Shown here one piece after another: positions 63,933 through 64,000 of a DNA stretch of 64,000 nucleotides. The position numbers were made by a program, and so were the translations under genes. The notes beneath the pieces were generated by a model. The model worked only from the letters and a program-made list of their open reading frames with translations. It did no database searches and was not told the DNA's origin. Source of the DNA: Denticeps clupeoides (Eukaryota > Chordata > Actinopteri > Clupeiformes > Denticipitidae); contig NC_041719.1 of the NCBI RefSeq assembly GCF_900700375.1, positions 11,735,734-11,799,733 on the forward strand, given 5' to 3'. The first letter of the stretch is position 1. Every line of letters begins with the position of its first letter.

Positions 63933-64000
63933 CTGAGCAATAAACAGTGTCATAAAACGTTTCAGCATGATGAAATTCACAAACTCTGCTGAGGCTAACA

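Overview
The window is vertebrate nuclear DNA, almost certainly from a ray-finned fish. Compact spliced genes are recognisable by protein sequence, GT-AG introns are short, vertebrate gene order is partly kept, and two tRNA-derived SINE families recur in teleost style. The style of the second SINE family reminds me of clupeiform genomes such as denticle herring, but that is a low-confidence impression. Coordinates of exon edges were set by hand from reading frame and splice sites and may be off by a base.

Layout from left to right: lonp1 (minus, 5' part only, runs off the left edge); larp6 (plus); vmac (minus), whose single intron is a 5.3-kb minisatellite; ndufa11 (plus), head to head with vmac; a gene-poor 10-kb stretch; nrtn, neurturin (plus); another gene-poor 10-kb stretch; ranbp3 (minus, about 16 exons); ctns, cystinosin (minus, 10 coding exons); a CCL25-like CC chemokine (plus); nim1k kinase (minus); pole4 (plus); a CCL28-like CC chemokine (plus); and slc1a3 glutamate transporter (minus, 3' part only, runs off the right edge).

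The genes do not form one pathway. LONP1, NRTN, NDUFA11, VMAC and RANBP3 are neighbours on human 19p13.3, and CCL25 lies on 19p13.2. NIM1K, CCL28 and SLC1A3 are neighbours on human 5p12-p13. LARP6, CTNS and POLE4 come from other human chromosomes. The window therefore joins two ancestral blocks, with the junction around ctns to nim1k.

The most unusual structure is the vmac intron. About 98% of it is a C/A-rich minisatellite (G/T-rich on the transcribed strand) with a 2.2-kb higher-order repeat, and it almost touches both splice sites. Other notable points are a 91-bp near-perfect inverted repeat between lonp1 and larp6, a probable GC-AG intron in the CCL28-like gene, an upstream ORF overlapping the nrtn start codon, CTCF-like motifs in convergent orientation around nrtn, a hAT-type MITE with its target-site duplication, and a SINE carrying a copy of DNA found 2.6 kb away. 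I saw no credible new gene system, CRISPR array, tRNA or rRNA gene.
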